Notes: generated by a model from the letters alone, not told the origin. 64,000 nucleotides of DNA from Corynebacterium comes (GCF_009734405.1 NZ_CP046453.1:1364001-1428000), one strand, 5' to 3'. Counted from the first letter of the stretch, positions 35,606-44,458 are shown. Numbers and translations: made by a program.

Positions 35606-36523
35606 GTGAAGCAGCGATTGGTGGGCCTCAGCGGACTCCGCGTCTCCGACATCGGTCTGGGGACAGCCACCTGGGGCGAGTCCACACCGGTGAAGGAAGC
35701 GCAGGTCATCCTGCAGGAATTTCTCGACGCCGGGGGCACCCTCGTCGATTCCTCCCCCAGCTACGCGCAGGGCCGGGCGCAGCAGATACTGGCGGAGGTC
35801 CTCACGGCCGCCGACGTACCCCGCGAGCGTCTCGTCCTGTCCTCCTCTGCCGGGATCGCTCCGCGCTCGCCGGTGGGCAGGCGGGTGGACTGCTCCCGCC
35901 GCGCACTCATGCACCAGCTGGACGCGACCCTGCAGACACTGGGCACCGATCATCTCGACCTGTGGTCAGTCGGCTACTGGGACGAGAAGACCCCGCCGGC
36001 CGAGGTCGCCGACACCATCGACTGGGCCATCCGGACCGGCCGGACCCGCTACGCCGGTGTGCGCGACTACGCGGGCTGGCAGCTGGCGGTCACCGCCGCG
36101 GGACACTCCGCCCCCCGGATCGTGGCCACCCAGCACGAGTACTCCCTGCTCACCCGCGAGATCGAGGAGGAGCTGATTCCCGCCGCCCGCCACCTGGGGG
36201 TGGGGGTCATCGCCGCCGCGCCGTTGGCACAGGGAGTGCTCACCGGCCGGTACCGCAGCACCCTCCCCCACGGCGTGCGCGCCGAGGTCCACGCCCGCCT
36301 GGGCGGCAAGGCCCACACCATCGTCGATGCGTTGACCACCGCCGCCGACGGCCTGGGTCTTCCCCCCGCGGTGGTCGCACTGGCCTGGGCACGGGATCGC
36401 GCCGGCGTGTCGTCCGCCGTGGTCGGTGCGGGAAGTCACAGCCAGCTCAAGCAGCTGCTGCAGGTCACGGACACCGTGCTGCCCAGGGCGATCGTCAAGG
36501 CATTGGACGACGTGTCGCGCTGA
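35606..36523 (+). CDS. Aldo/keto reductase family protein
   Basis: A 305-residue TIM-barrel protein of the aldo/keto reductase family. The N-terminal [15 protein letters not shown], the catalytic-region [18 protein letters not shown] (Asp and Tyr), and the distal [21 protein letters not shown]-binding region are recognisable. The barrel order is normal, but the active-site Lys and His segments are not strongly conserved, so enzyme activity is not certain. Related actinobacterial genes lie beside uppP. Start is GTG at 35606, set by the -10 spacing. Substrate unknown. Confidence 0.85.
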   Translation: MKQRLVGLSGLRVSDIGLGTATWGESTPVKEAQVILQEFLDAGGTLVDSSPSYAQGRAQQILAEVLTAADVPRERLVLSSSAGIAPRSPVGRRVDCSRRALMHQLDATLQTLGTDHLDLWSVGYWDEKTPPAEVADTIDWAIRTGRTRYAGVRDYAGWQLAVTAAGHSAPRIVATQHEYSLLTREIEEELIPAARHLGVGVIAAAPLAQGVLTGRYRSTLPHGVRAEVHARLGGKAHTIVDALTTAADGLGLPPAVVALAWARDRAGVSSAVVGAGSHSQLKQLLQVTDTVLPRAIVKALDDVSR

Positions 36524-36529
36524 TAGGCT
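36524..36529 (+). promoter_or_regulatory. -10 element of the beta-propeller lipoprotein, leaderless
   Basis: TAGGCT ends 8 nt before the GTG at 36538, just past the stop of the aldo/keto reductase. Confidence 0.45.
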
Positions 36530-36537
36530 CATGCAAT

Positions 36538-37578
36538 GTGAAAGCCGGACGTTTGACAGTACTGGCGGCAGTGACCGCCTCAACCCTTCTCGCAGCAGCC
36601 TGTAATGCCGGGCCCGGCCAGGACGTGCCCGACATGGGTAACGCCGTCGCCGACGTCTCTCCCCCGGCGACGGACCCGACCGGCAGGGTCATCGAGCTTG
36701 TGGCCGGGTACTCCGAGGTCACCGACCTCGAGATCGCCGGCGACATCCTGGGGCTGCGCGCCGGGGGAACCCTCGCGCTGGGCACCCTCAGTCAGTTCGA
36801 CGCCGGCGACGTCACCGAGGTGACCATCCCCGAGAACTGTGGCGACCTCACCGCATCCGCGGACACCTTCGTCCTCGCGTGCCGCGAGGAGGTGCTGCTT
36901 GTCGACGCCGCGACGGGCGACGTCGACAAGCGCGACATCGCCGGCACCGACGCCGCGCCGGCTGTCGCTGCGGCACTGACCTCAACGGGCGAACTGGTGG
37001 TGGGCAACGCCGAGTCCGACAAGGTCCTCGTCTTCGAGGAGGGCGCCGAAGAGCCGGTCCACACGATCACCGTCGCGGGAAACACCAGCCAGCTCATCGC
37101 CGTTCCCCGGGAGGGCGACGTCGACACGATCGTGCGCACCAACCACGCCAACACGACCATCCAGGACGTCCACTGGCGCGAGGGGGAACAGGGTGGCACC
37201 CTGCGCGTCGGCCTCGGCGTCGGACGGATCGCCGCCGGAGAGAACAGCCTGGTGGTGGTCTCCGACAACATCGGCGATCAGCTGGCGATCTACACCGCCA
37301 CCGACGTCATCCGCCTCCACCAGACCACCCCCGTCGACGAGAGCCCGTGGGGCGTCGTGTGGGACGCCGAGCGGGATCTCGCCTGGATCGCCTCCACCGG
37401 CACCAACACCCTTGCCGGCTTCGACGTGTCCACCGGCGTGCCCGAGCGGAAGTCCTTGCTGGACACCGTCGCGGACGCCCAGAACATCGTCATCCTCGAG
37501 GACGGCACCCTCGTCCTCGCGTCGGCCACCGGGGGCGGCCTGCAGGTCATCGACAACCCCGAACTCACCTCCCAGTAA
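36538..37578 (+). CDS. Secreted lipoprotein with beta-propeller-like repeats
   Basis: A 346-residue lipoprotein. The signal peptide ([21 protein letters not shown]) ends in a lipobox with the acylated Cys at about residue 22. The mature part is a run of beta-rich blades with repeated patterns such as [19 protein letters not shown] and [21 protein letters not shown], like YncE/YVTN propellers. The GTG start at 36538 directly precedes the signal peptide; an ATG two bases... upstream reads into a stop. It sits between the aldo/keto reductase and pyrD, 11 bp before the latter. Ligand unknown; corynebacterial LppL-type proteins occupy this position. Confidence 0.8.
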   Translation: MKAGRLTVLAAVTASTLLAAACNAGPGQDVPDMGNAVADVSPPATDPTGRVIELVAGYSEVTDLEIAGDILGLRAGGTLALGTLSQFDAGDVTEVTIPENCGDLTASADTFVLACREEVLLVDAATGDVDKRDIAGTDAAPAVAAALTSTGELVVGNAESDKVLVFEEGAEEPVHTITVAGNTSQLIAVPREGDVDTIVRTNHANTTIQDVHWREGEQGGTLRVGLGVGRIAAGENSLVVVSDNIGDQLAIYTATDVIRLHQTTPVDESPWGVVWDAERDLAWIASTGTNTLAGFDVSTGVPERKSLLDTVADAQNIVILEDGTLVLASATGGGLQVIDNPELTSQ

Positions 37579-37589
37579 GGATCCCAGCC

Positions 37590-38699
37590 TTGTCACTGCG
37601 TCACTCCGCCTATCAGCTCGCCCTCAAAGCCATGTTCACCCTTCCGCCGGAGCGCATCCACGGAATCATCAGCGACGCTCTGGGCATCCTCCAGTCCGCC
37701 GGCCCGCTCAACAGGGTGATGGGCAAGGTCATCCAGGTCAACGACCCGGTGCTCGCCCAGGAGGTCTTCGGGCGCACTGTCCCGCGCCCGCTGGGCCTGG
37801 CGGCCGGCTTCGACAAGAACGCCACCACGGCCGACACCTGGACGGCCCTCGGCTTCGGCTATTCCGAACTCGGTACCGTCACCGCCTCCCCGCAGGACGG
37901 CAACCCCACTCCCCGACTGTTCCGCCTGCGGGCGGATCAGGCGATCCTCAACCGGATGGGCTTCAATAACGAGGGCGCCGCCGCAGTCGCCGAGAACCTG
38001 CGCCGCCGCAGGTCCGACGACGTCGTCGGCATCAACATCGGCAAGACCAAGGTCGTCCCGCCCGCGGAGGCCGTCGACGACTACAGGCGCTCCGCCTCCC
38101 TCCTCGGTGACCTCGCCGACTTCCTGGTGGTCAACGTCTCCTCCCCCAACACCCCGGGTCTGCGCGACCTGCAGGCCGTCGAGTCCCTGCGCCCCATCCT
38201 CGCGGCCGTCCAGGAGTCCACCTCCGCCCCCGTCCTGGTGAAGATCGCCCCGGATCTGTCCGACGAGGACGTGGACGCCGTCGCCGACCTCGCCCTCGAG
38301 CTGGGTCTGGCGGGCATCGTCGCCACGAACACCACCATCTCCCGCCAAGGTCTGACCACCCCGGCCGCCGAGGTGGAGGCCATGGGCGCAGGCGGCATCT
38401 CGGGTCCGCCTGTCGCCGAACGCGCCCTCGAGGTGCTCAGGCGCCTCCACGCCAGGGTCGGCGACCAGCTGGTGCTCATCTCCGTCGGCGGCATCTCCAC
38501 CCCGCAGCAGGCCTGGGAGCGCATCACCGCCGGCGCCACCCTCCTCCAGGGCTACACCGGTTTCATCTACGGTGGCCCGGACTGGATCCGGGACATCCAC
38601 CGGGGCATCGCCAGCCAGATCCACCGCCACGGACTGGGTAACATCTCCGAGGCCATCGGCTCCGAGCTGGAGTGGCTGGATAAACCGGCACGAGTCTAG
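37590..38699 (+). CDS. pyrD: Dihydroorotate dehydrogenase, class 2
   Basis: A 369-residue flavoprotein that oxidises dihydroorotate to orotate, passing electrons to quinone. The N-terminal helical membrane-associating segment (residues 1-40) is the class 2 hallmark. [27 protein letters not shown] sequence, [16 protein letters not shown] with the catalytic Ser, and [16 protein letters not shown] bind FMN and substrate. The start is TTG at 37590, with AAGGA about 8 bp before it; no better ATG exists upstream of the conserved N-terminus. A very strong terminator follows directly. Confidence 0.94.
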   Translation: MSLRHSAYQLALKAMFTLPPERIHGIISDALGILQSAGPLNRVMGKVIQVNDPVLAQEVFGRTVPRPLGLAAGFDKNATTADTWTALGFGYSELGTVTASPQDGNPTPRLFRLRADQAILNRMGFNNEGAAAVAENLRRRRSDDVVGINIGKTKVVPPAEAVDDYRRSASLLGDLADFLVVNVSSPNTPGLRDLQAVESLRPILAAVQESTSAPVLVKIAPDLSDEDVDAVADLALELGLAGIVATNTTISRQGLTTPAAEVEAMGAGGISGPPVAERALEVLRRLHARVGDQLVLISVGGISTPQQAWERITAGATLLQGYTGFIYGGPDWIRDIHRGIASQIHRHGLGNISEAIGSELEWLDKPARV

Positions 38700-38704
38700 A
38701 AACC

Positions 38705-38750
38705 CCGAAGGGCGGGCCGCAGCATACTGATGCTGCGGCCCGCCCTTCGG
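38705..38750. terminator. Bidirectional hairpin terminator after pyrD
   Basis: Perfect 21-bp arms at 38705-38725 and 38730-38750 enclose the loop ACTG. It lies between pyrD and a convergent gene. There is no long T run, but the stem is GC-rich and exceptionally stable. Confidence 0.8.
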
Positions 38751-38766
38751 CAGTAATGCGGGAAAC

Positions 38767-39165
38767 TCAGCCCTTGGGGATCAGCGAACGGCGGATGACC
38801 AGGCCCGCCACGAAAGCCGCCACCGCGTACATGGCCAGCCAGTACTGCTCCATCACGTAGATACCCTCGTTCGGGATGAGCCGGGTGAACATCACCAGCA
38901 CCACCGCAGCTATCAGCGCGATGACCTGCGCCCTGCTCGCCGCCTGATCCCGGCGGACCGTGGCGAAAGCACCGAGGATGATCACGGCGACGAGGATGAT
39001 CAGGAAACGTGGCGTCACCACGTACGGCGTCATCCACCCGTCCGTGATCAACGCGACCGCCGTGAAGACCAGCAGGGCAACGGCCAGCGCCATGAAGGCG
39101 CCGCCCACCCGCAGGGCCAACGGCACCTGGAAAGACCGCTCACTGCGGGAGTTCTTTTGGCTCAT
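38767..39165 (-). CDS. Small integral membrane protein, unknown
   Basis: A 132-residue protein with a short basic N-terminus and four predicted membrane helices (about residues 20-42, 52-68, 80-96 and 105-125). The loops are short and the C-terminus basic (RRSLIPKG). No catalytic motif is seen and I do not recognise the family. It lies 12 bp after the PEBP-like gene and ends at the shared pyrD hairpin. Confidence 0.75.
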   Translation of the reverse strand: MSQKNSRSERSFQVPLALRVGGAFMALAVALLVFTAVALITDGWMTPYVVTPRFLIILVAVIILGAFATVRRDQAASRAQVIALIAAVVLVMFTRLIPNEGIYVMEQYWLAMYAVAAFVAGLVIRRSLIPKG

Positions 39166-39177
39166 AACCTTCAGAGA

Positions 39178-39717
39178 CTACTTGTTCTCGTACCAGCCCC
39201 ACAGGATGGCGCGGCCGAGGGAATGGAAGTACAGGTTGAAACCGAGCACCGTCGCCGAGGAATCAGGGTCGATGTCCAGCTTCTCGACGTCCACCGCATG
39301 CACCGCGAACAGGTACCGGTGCGGGGTGTGGCCCGCCGGCGGATTCGCGCCATAGTAGTTCCTCGTTCCGGCGTCATTGACCAGGGAGACCACACCCTCA
39401 ATGCCCAGATCCTCCCGGGCGCCTGCACCTGTGGGCAGCTCGGTCACGGACACCGGGATGTTGAACGCCGCCCAGTGCCAGTAGCCGGACCCCGTGGGGG
39501 CGTCCGGGTCGAGACAGGTCACCGCCAGGGACCTGGTTCCTTCCGGAAGATCCGACCACGCCAGCTGAGGCGACACATTCGCCGGGGCGCACTGCCCCTC
39601 GGAAAGCTCTTCGCAGTTCTGCAGGTCGGTCGAGGTCAACGGAAAGCTCGGGAGATCCTTCAGCGGTGCATAAGGATCCGGGCCGGGGAAACGGGAATCA
39701 TCTGCGTAGTGGCTCAT
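39178..39717 (-). CDS. YbhB/YbcL-type PEBP family protein
   Basis: A 179-residue cytosolic phosphatidylethanolamine-binding-protein-like protein. The ligand-pocket sequences NVSPQLAWSDLPEGTRSLAVTCLDPDAPTGSGYWHW and the GHTPHRYLFAVHAVD strand are diagnostic. Bacterial members are of unclear role; some inhibit proteases or kinases. The start at 39717 (MSHYADD) is taken because the longer frame has unrelated sequence and lies in the intergenic region; no canonical -10 is seen at the leaderless distance (TACAAC is closest). Confidence 0.9.
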   Translation of the reverse strand: MSHYADDSRFPGPDPYAPLKDLPSFPLTSTDLQNCEELSEGQCAPANVSPQLAWSDLPEGTRSLAVTCLDPDAPTGSGYWHWAAFNIPVSVTELPTGAGAREDLGIEGVVSLVNDAGTRNYYGANPPAGHTPHRYLFAVHAVDVEKLDIDPDSSATVLGFNLYFHSLGRAILWGWYENK

Positions 39718-39788
39718 GCCTCCGTTGTACCCGAGGACGCTCGGCCATGTCCTCGGGTACGGATTTCCGTCCCCGGAAACAGTCCTCA

Positions 39789-39802
39789 TTACACCCTTGT
39801 AA
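39789..39802. promoter_or_regulatory. Small perfect inverted repeat in the PEBP/tRNA-Leu gap
   Basis: TTACA-CCCT-TGTAA is a perfect 5-bp dyad in the 187-bp gap between the PEBP-like gene and tRNA-Leu. It may be an operator for either side; the arms are short and chance is possible. Confidence 0.3.
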
Positions 39803-39821
39803 CTAGCCCTGACCTGCCGAT

Positions 39822-39851
39822 TTGTGCGTTTTGCAGGAGTAGGGCTACAGT
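39822..39851 (+). promoter_or_regulatory. Candidate promoter of tRNA-Leu
   Basis: TTGTGC (-35) and TACAGT (-10) are 18 bp apart, with the -10 ending 53 bp before the mature tRNA. Confidence 0.5.
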
Positions 39852-39904
39852 AGTGCAAGTGCCAAGCCGAGCAGGTGGGGCGCAGAAGAATGAATAAACA
39901 CCCA

Positions 39905-39990
39905 GCCCGGGTGGCGGAATGGCAGACGCGCTAGCTTGAGGTGCTAGTGTCCTACTAACGGACGTGGGGGTTCAAGTCCCCCTCCGGGCA
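39905..39990 (+). tRNA. tRNA-Leu (GAG)
   Basis: An 86-nt class II tRNA. The acceptor arm pairs 39905-39911 with 39983-39989 (six Watson-Crick pairs and one G-U); the anticodon stem CTAGC/GCTAG encloses the loop TTGAGGT with anticodon GAG at 39938-39940. A long variable arm, typical of leucine tRNA, and a T-arm with GTTCAAGTC follow. CCA is not encoded. It reads CUC and CUU. A terminator lies 10 bp downstream. Confidence 0.96.
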
Positions 39991-40000
39991 CATTGTGAAG

Positions 40001-40038
40001 TCTCGCGACATCGTTCCTACGGTGTCGCGAGATTTTTT
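40001..40038 (+). terminator. Terminator after tRNA-Leu
   Basis: TCTCGCGACA and TGTCGCGAGA form a perfect 10-bp stem around a 12-nt loop, followed by six T. Confidence 0.92.
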
Positions 40039-40117
40039 ATTTGCGGTGCAGCACCGGCGTCGGCGCCTGCTACGGCGCCCACGCCGGTGCCGGCCGAACC
40101 AGTGTCCGGCGCCGGAC

Positions 40118-40537
40118 CTACTCGTTCGGATCGTTGTCCGCGTCCGCCTTGGTCTCGTGGTGGGTGCCCGGGACGTGATCAGGTGCCGCATAGATGGAGT
40201 AGAGCTTCACGGTCTCCTCGCCCTCGTTGACGAAGTTGTGCCACTTCCCCGCCGGCACGAAGATCGCGAAATCGTCCTCCACGACCTGATCGATGTCCAG
40301 GTTGTCTTCGCTGTCGCCGATCATGATGCGGCCCTTGCCGGCCTCAAGGCGCAGGAACTGGTCGTGGTCGCCGTGGACTTCAGCGCCGATCTCGCCGCCC
40401 GCGGGAATCGCCATGACCGTCATCTGGAGGAACCTGCCGGTCCACAGGGTGTCGCGGAATGCCTCGTTCTCCTTGGTCACATCCTCGATGTCTAGGACGT
40501 AGGGATGGGGGCCGTGGTCGGTGCGCAGATCTGCCAT
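40118..40537 (-). CDS. Cupin-domain protein
   Basis: A 139-residue single-domain cupin. The first motif appears as GGEIGAEVHGDHDQFLRLEAGKGR and the second as FVPAGKWHNFVNEG, giving the His/Glu metal-binding set. Small stand-alone cupins of this type are found as isomerases or stress proteins, so the role is open. It begins at the ATG at 40537, with AGGAGACATC-type ribosome-binding sequence just upstream; an earlier frame start at 40570 is less likely. Confidence 0.85.
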   Translation of the reverse strand: MADLRTDHGPHPYVLDIEDVTKENEAFRDTLWTGRFLQMTVMAIPAGGEIGAEVHGDHDQFLRLEAGKGRIMIGDSEDNLDIDQVVEDDFAIFVPAGKWHNFVNEGEETVKLYSIYAAPDHVPGTHHETKADADNDPNE

Positions 40538-40626
40538 GATGTCTCCTGGGTCGTTGGGGTGCTTCAGCAACCGAGTCTAATGAAGCGCCGCTGCACAGGC
40601 CACGAAGTTGGGCCTGCCCCGCGGCG

Positions 40627-40632
40627 TAGACT
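40627..40632 (+). promoter_or_regulatory. -10 element of the VTT-domain protein, leaderless
   Basis: TAGACT ends 8 nt before the GTG at 40641 and supports it over an upstream ATG at 40608. Confidence 0.5.
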
Positions 40633-40640
40633 GTCCCCTC

Positions 40641-41342
40641 GTGAAGAGTGTCGGGCAGTTTCTGGTGGGACTTACCCGCGACGGTGTGAACACCGTCGCG
40701 GGGTGGTCGTGGCTGCGTCGACTGGCGGTCACGGCGGCACTCGCCGGCTTCCTGGCGGTGACCGTCTTCACGGAGGTCCCCTCGATCGACACACTGCGGA
40801 CGTGGGCGGAGGCCGCCGGAGATCCTTTCATCCTCCTGTTCTGGCTCGGCTACGTGGCGATCACGCAGTTTCCCGTCCCCCGGACCATCCTCACTGTGGC
40901 AAGCGGCGTGCTCTTCGGCCCCTGGCAGGGCGTACTCATCGCGTTGACCGCGACCACGGTGTCAGCTGCGCTGAGCCTGGTGGTGGTGCGGGGGCTTCTC
41001 GGTGACTGGATGGCGCCGCGGCTGGCGCATCCGGCGGTCGCGGGTGTCAATACGCGGCTGGAGGAGCGTGGCTGGCTGGCGGTGACCAGCCTGCGGATGA
41101 TCGCGGGAGTGCCGTTCTCCGTGCTCAACTACGCTGCGGCGCTGACGAGCGTGCCATTGGGGATGTTCACGCTTGCCACGTTCGTGGGTTCCGCCCCGGG
41201 CACGGTGGTCACCGTCGCGCTCGGCGACGCCCTGGTGGGCGACCTCGACCCCCTCGTGCTGGGTTTCACCGTGCTGCTGGCCCTGGCAGGTCTTGTCGGA
41301 CTCGCGCTGGACCAACGCTTGCCGGTCAAGTCTGTGACGTAG
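40641..41342 (+). CDS. TVP38/TMEM64 (VTT-domain) membrane protein
   Basis: A 233-residue membrane protein of the SNARE-associated/DedA-like superfamily. The VTT signature is visible as FPVPRTILTVASGVLFGPWQGVLIALTATTVSAALS (about residues 75-115) and the downstream LRMIAGVPFSVLNYAAALTSVPLGMF; five or six helices are expected. Relatives are proposed lipid scramblases or transporters. The GTG at 40641 is chosen from the -10 spacing; the ATG at 40608 would put the promoter inside the gene. Confidence 0.85.
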   Translation: MKSVGQFLVGLTRDGVNTVAGWSWLRRLAVTAALAGFLAVTVFTEVPSIDTLRTWAEAAGDPFILLFWLGYVAITQFPVPRTILTVASGVLFGPWQGVLIALTATTVSAALSLVVVRGLLGDWMAPRLAHPAVAGVNTRLEERGWLAVTSLRMIAGVPFSVLNYAAALTSVPLGMFTLATFVGSAPGTVVTVALGDALVGDLDPLVLGFTVLLALAGLVGLALDQRLPVKSVT

Positions 41343-41379
41343 ACTGGAGGCAACATCGTCGTGTGAAGGAGACTGTCAG

Positions 41380-41958
41380 GTGCTAGCCGTCCATGCCCGT
41401 TACCGGGGTAGAGAGCCGCGTCGTGCCCTGTTGGTCACGCGTTCGGCTGAGGCACTGTCCACCCTGGACGGCGTCGGCGAGTTCCGGGTGCTCGGCGTCG
41501 AGGACATCTGCGCGGTGGTCGACTCCCCCGAGGCCTTGTGCGACACGGTTATGGCTCTGCTTTCTGACGGCAGCTGGGCAGTCGGTGTGGGTGTCGTGCC
41601 AGGTACCACGGATGAGGAGCTCACCCGGGGTACCGCGACAAGCTCACTGCGGGGTGGGGTTCGCGCGGGGACGGTGAAGGTGGCGAGCCTGCCGAAGGGG
41701 AAGTCCACGCTGGCCGATGACATCGCCGCCGTTTTCGCGCTGATGGGCCACGTGCTGAGTAAACGCACGCTGGAGGGCCGGGAGGCCACCTCCCTGGTGC
41801 GCTCGGGTCTGAATCAGAACGAGGCCGCCGAAGAGCTGGACATCTCCAAGCAGGCGATGTCCCAGCGTCTCCAGGCGGCCGGGTGGCAGGCGGAGACCGC
41901 CGGTTGGCGGCTGGCGGTCAATCTGCTGACCCGCGCGGAGGCGGGCCGGTACGACTAA
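41380..41958 (+). CDS. Helix-turn-helix protein, unknown
   Basis: A 192-residue protein with an alpha/beta N-terminal part and a C-terminal helix-turn-helix (SGLNQNEAAEELDISKQAMSQRLQAAGW, about residues 147-174) of the sigma-region-4/LuxR type. The middle contains VGVGVVPGTTDEE and a LASLPKGKSTLADDIAAVFAL-like segment. GTG start at 41380 with AAGGAG eight bases upstream; TAGACT overlapping the previous gene's stop is a possible -10. Its TAA stop overlaps the stop of the SPFH gene by four bases. Function not known; DNA binding is inferred. Confidence 0.72.
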   Translation: MLAVHARYRGREPRRALLVTRSAEALSTLDGVGEFRVLGVEDICAVVDSPEALCDTVMALLSDGSWAVGVGVVPGTTDEELTRGTATSSLRGGVRAGTVKVASLPKGKSTLADDIAAVFALMGHVLSKRTLEGREATSLVRSGLNQNEAAEELDISKQAMSQRLQAAGWQAETAGWRLAVNLLTRAEAGRYD

Positions 41959-43121
41959 CCGATCTCCGGCTCCCGCTGCCCGATCTCGAAGGTGGGGGCG
42001 GCCTTGATCTCGTGCGGTTCCGGATCGACGGGCTTGTTGGCCACGGCGGTGGCGGCCGCGACCGCTGCGGCGATCTCCGGGTTGGTGGCGGTGGAGAACC
42101 AGTCCTCGGTGTCTTCCTCACTGGCCATCTCGCGGGTCTCCTGGTCGACGTGGGCGGACTCGTAGCGGAAAGTGCCCTCGTCATCCTTCTTGGCGAAGGC
42201 CTTGGCGAACTGTTCCAGGGAGTCGCCGAACTGGGAGGGGATCATCCACATGGTGGAGGCCTTGCCCTCGGCGAGCTTCGGCAGCTTCTCCAGGTACTGG
42301 TAGGCCAGCACCTCAGGCGTCAGTTTGGAGGCCTTGATCGCGGCGTTGATCTTCTGGATGGCACGTGCCTCACCCTGTGCCTGGAGGTAGCGTGCCGCCC
42401 GTTCACCTTCAGCCCTGAGGATCATCCCCTGACGCTCACCCTCGGCCGCGAGGATGGCGGCGTGCTTCTCACCCTCGGCGGACAGGATCCGTGCCTGCTT
42501 CTCGCCCTCGGCGGTCTTGATGTCGGATTCGCGGCGGCCCTCGGCGGTGAGGATCGTGGCGCGCTTCTCCCGGTCCGCCTTCATCTGCATCTCCATGGAC
42601 TGCTGGATGGACGCCGGCGGGTCGATGGCCTTGAGCTCCACGCGGCTGATGCGCAGGCCCCACTTCGAGGTGGCGGCATCGAGCTCCCCTCGCAGGCGGC
42701 GGTTGATGGTGTCCCGCGAGGTGAGGGTCTCCTCCAGGGTCATGCCACCGACGACGTCGCGGAGCGTGGCCACGGAGATCTGCTCGACACCGACGATGTA
42801 GTTGTCCACGCCGTAGATCGCCTTGGCGGGATCGTTGATCTGGTAAGTGACGACAATATCGATGGCGACGGTCAGGTTGTCCTGCGTGATCACGGCCTGC
42901 GGAGGGAAGGACACGACACGCTCACGGGTGTCCACACGGGCGCGGACCCGGTCGATGAACGGCACGAGCAGGGTCAGCGCACCGGAGACGGTCCGGGTGT
43001 AGCTGCCCAGACGCTCGATGACGGCCGCCTCACCCTGCGGGATCAGGGCGATGGATTTGATGACGACGAACGCCACAAAGACGAGCGCCACCACCAAGAG
43101 GATCAGTCCGATGGTTTCCAT
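41955..43121 (-). CDS. SPFH/Band 7 protein, stomatin/QmcA-like
   Basis: A 388-residue membrane-anchored scaffold protein. One N-terminal helix (residues about 2-22) is followed by the Band 7 domain (about 25-190) and a helical region with a repeated AEGE(K/R)-x3-IL motif (e.g. EGEKQARILSAEGEKHAAIL) at about 205-265, as in flotillins and stomatins; the last ~70 residues are low-complexity. It is 3 bp downstream of the nfeD gene, a near-universal pairing, and the two probably build membrane microdomains. It has an AAGGAGCCC ribosome-binding site. Confidence 0.92.
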   Translation of the reverse strand: METIGLILLVVALVFVAFVVIKSIALIPQGEAAVIERLGSYTRTVSGALTLLVPFIDRVRARVDTRERVVSFPPQAVITQDNLTVAIDIVVTYQINDPAKAIYGVDNYIVGVEQISVATLRDVVGGMTLEETLTSRDTINRRLRGELDAATSKWGLRISRVELKAIDPPASIQQSMEMQMKADREKRATILTAEGRRESDIKTAEGEKQARILSAEGEKHAAILAAEGERQGMILRAEGERAARYLQAQGEARAIQKINAAIKASKLTPEVLAYQYLEKLPKLAEGKASTMWMIPSQFGDSLEQFAKAFAKKDDEGTFRYESAHVDQETREMASEEDTEDWFSTATNPEIAAAVAAATAVANKPVDPEPHEIKAAPTFEIGQREPEIG

Positions 43122-43124
43122 GGG

Positions 43125-43553
43125 CTAGGGCTCCTTCCATACGACGGCGGTCGCACCGTCGATGTCGATGACGGTGACACGCTCACCCTCGGCGAACGTC
43201 GTGCTGGCGTCCAGGGAACGGGCCGACCAGATGGAGCCGTCAAGACGCACCTGGCCGGCGGTGCCGTGGACCGGGGAGATCACTTCTGCGGTGGAACCGA
43301 CGAGCGCCCGGACGGAGGTGTCCAGAGCCTTCGGTGCCTGGAGTCGGCGGCGCAGGAAGGGCCGCAGGAAGACGAGCAGGCCGAAGGATGCGATGGCGAA
43401 GGCCACGACGGAGGCCCACAACGGGGCTCCCGCCAGGGACACCCCCGCCGCCGCGAGTGCACCGCCGGCGAGCATGAGCAGAGTCATCTCGCCCACCGCC
43501 AGCTCGAGGCCGGCGAGGACGAGTGCTGCGATAAACCAGATGATTGCTCCCAC
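43125..43553 (-). CDS. NfeD-like membrane protein
   Basis: A 142-residue short NfeD protein. Two or three helices (residues about 3-60) precede a soluble OB-fold domain (GSTAEVISPVHGTAGQVRLDGSIWSARS...GERVTVIDIDGATAVV) of the NfeD C-terminal type. It lacks the ClpP-like protease of long NfeD. The GTG at 43553 starts right before the first helix and TACGTT lies 7 nt upstream. Coupled to the SPFH gene at 3 bp. Confidence 0.9.
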   Translation of the reverse strand: MGAIIWFIAALVLAGLELAVGEMTLLMLAGGALAAAGVSLAGAPLWASVVAFAIASFGLLVFLRPFLRRRLQAPKALDTSVRALVGSTAEVISPVHGTAGQVRLDGSIWSARSLDASTTFAEGERVTVIDIDGATAVVWKEP

Positions 43554-43560
43554 GTCCCCC

Positions 43561-43566
43561 AACGTA
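43561..43566 (-). promoter_or_regulatory. -10 element of the nfeD-SPFH unit, leaderless
   Basis: TACGTT ends 7 nt before the GTG at 43553. Confidence 0.45.
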
Positions 43567-43576
43567 CCAACGGGGA

Positions 43577-44425
43577 CTACATGAGGTCGGACTTGTTCAG
43601 TTCCGGGGTGGTGACGAAGTCGACGAGCCTTTCGACGGCGCCGATGAGGGTGGAGTCCAGGTCCCGGTAACTGGAGACGGAGGAGTAGACCCGATTCCAG
43701 CCCTCCCGGGGATCGGACCAGCCGAGCCGTTGGCACACCCCCGTCTTCCAGTCCTCGCCGTAGGGCACCTCCGGCCACGCATGGATCCCCACGGCCGTGG
43801 GCTTCACGGCCGCCCAGATGTCGATGTAGGGGTGTCCGGTGACCAGCACGTGCTCACCGACGGACCTGGTCATGCGGGTCTCCTTCGAGCCCTCGACGAG
43901 GTGATCCGCGAGCACGCCCACCCGACGGCCGGGACCCGGCCCGAACTCGGCCAGGCGGGCCTCCAGATTGTCCAGGCCCTCAAGGTACTCGACGACCACC
44001 CCCTCCACCCGCAGGTCGTGTCCCCACACCTTCTCCACGATCGCGGCGTCATGGACGCCCTCGACCCAGATGCGTGAGGGTGCAGCGACCTTCGCCTCGA
44101 CGTTCTCCACCCGCCGCGAGCCGGAGTTCGACTTGCGCGGGGCCTGTGCCTTCTGCGGGACGTGCCGGATGAGCGTCACCGGTTGCCCCTCCAGCAGGAA
44201 GCCGCCGGCCACCAGCTGGAACAGACGCTTCACTCCGCGACGGTCCTCGAGGCGGACGAACTCACCGTCGTAGGTCCGCTCCCAGCTGACCACGGCCCCG
44301 ACATAGTCCTCCCCCCGGACCTCCACCACCAGACCGGGTGTGGCCTCGACCTTCGGGTACTCGCGGGGGCGGGAACGGGCGTGTCCGGCGAAGATGTCGC
44401 CGCGATAGGGATCACGGAAGCTCAT
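43577..44425 (-). CDS. DUF3097 family protein, TOPRIM-like
   Basis: A 282-residue actinobacterial protein of unknown role. It begins RDPYRGDIFAGH and its middle (about residues 110-190: SRIWVEGVHDAAIVEKVWGHDLR, YLEGLDNLEARL, VGVLADHLVEGSKETR) looks like a TOPRIM fold, with the Glu of VEG and the Asp of ADH in the places of the metal-binding acids. The Asp-x-Asp of active TOPRIM nucleases is Asp-His here. ATG at 44425, TACACT eight bases upstream. Divergent from the next gene across 33 bp. Confidence 0.8.
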   Translation of the reverse strand: MSFRDPYRGDIFAGHARSRPREYPKVEATPGLVVEVRGEDYVGAVVSWERTYDGEFVRLEDRRGVKRLFQLVAGGFLLEGQPVTLIRHVPQKAQAPRKSNSGSRRVENVEAKVAAPSRIWVEGVHDAAIVEKVWGHDLRVEGVVVEYLEGLDNLEARLAEFGPGPGRRVGVLADHLVEGSKETRMTRSVGEHVLVTGHPYIDIWAAVKPTAVGIHAWPEVPYGEDWKTGVCQRLGWSDPREGWNRVYSSVSSYRDLDSTLIGAVERLVDFVTTPELNKSDLM

Positions 44426-44433
44426 GGCCGGCA

Positions 44434-44439
44434 AGTGTA
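44434..44439 (-). promoter_or_regulatory. -10 element of the DUF3097 gene, leaderless
   Basis: TACACT ends 8 nt before the ATG at 44425; the same hexamer faces the other way 5 bp further on. Confidence 0.5.
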
Positions 44440-44444
44440 TCGGC

Positions 44445-44450
44445 TACACT
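44445..44450 (+). promoter_or_regulatory. -10 element of the gene at 44459, leaderless
   Basis: TACACT ends 8 nt before the ATG at 44459. Confidence 0.5.
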
Positions 44451-44458
44451 CCCCCGCC

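Noticed and set aside
36534..36540. ATG overlapping the GTG of the lipoprotein gene
   Set aside because: That ATG is followed at once by TGA in its frame; the GTG opens directly into the signal peptide.
39991..40117. Possible attachment site or island boundary next to tRNA-Leu
   Set aside because: No repeat of the tRNA 3' end, integrase or atypical gene follows; the sequence is a terminator and then an ordinary cupin gene.
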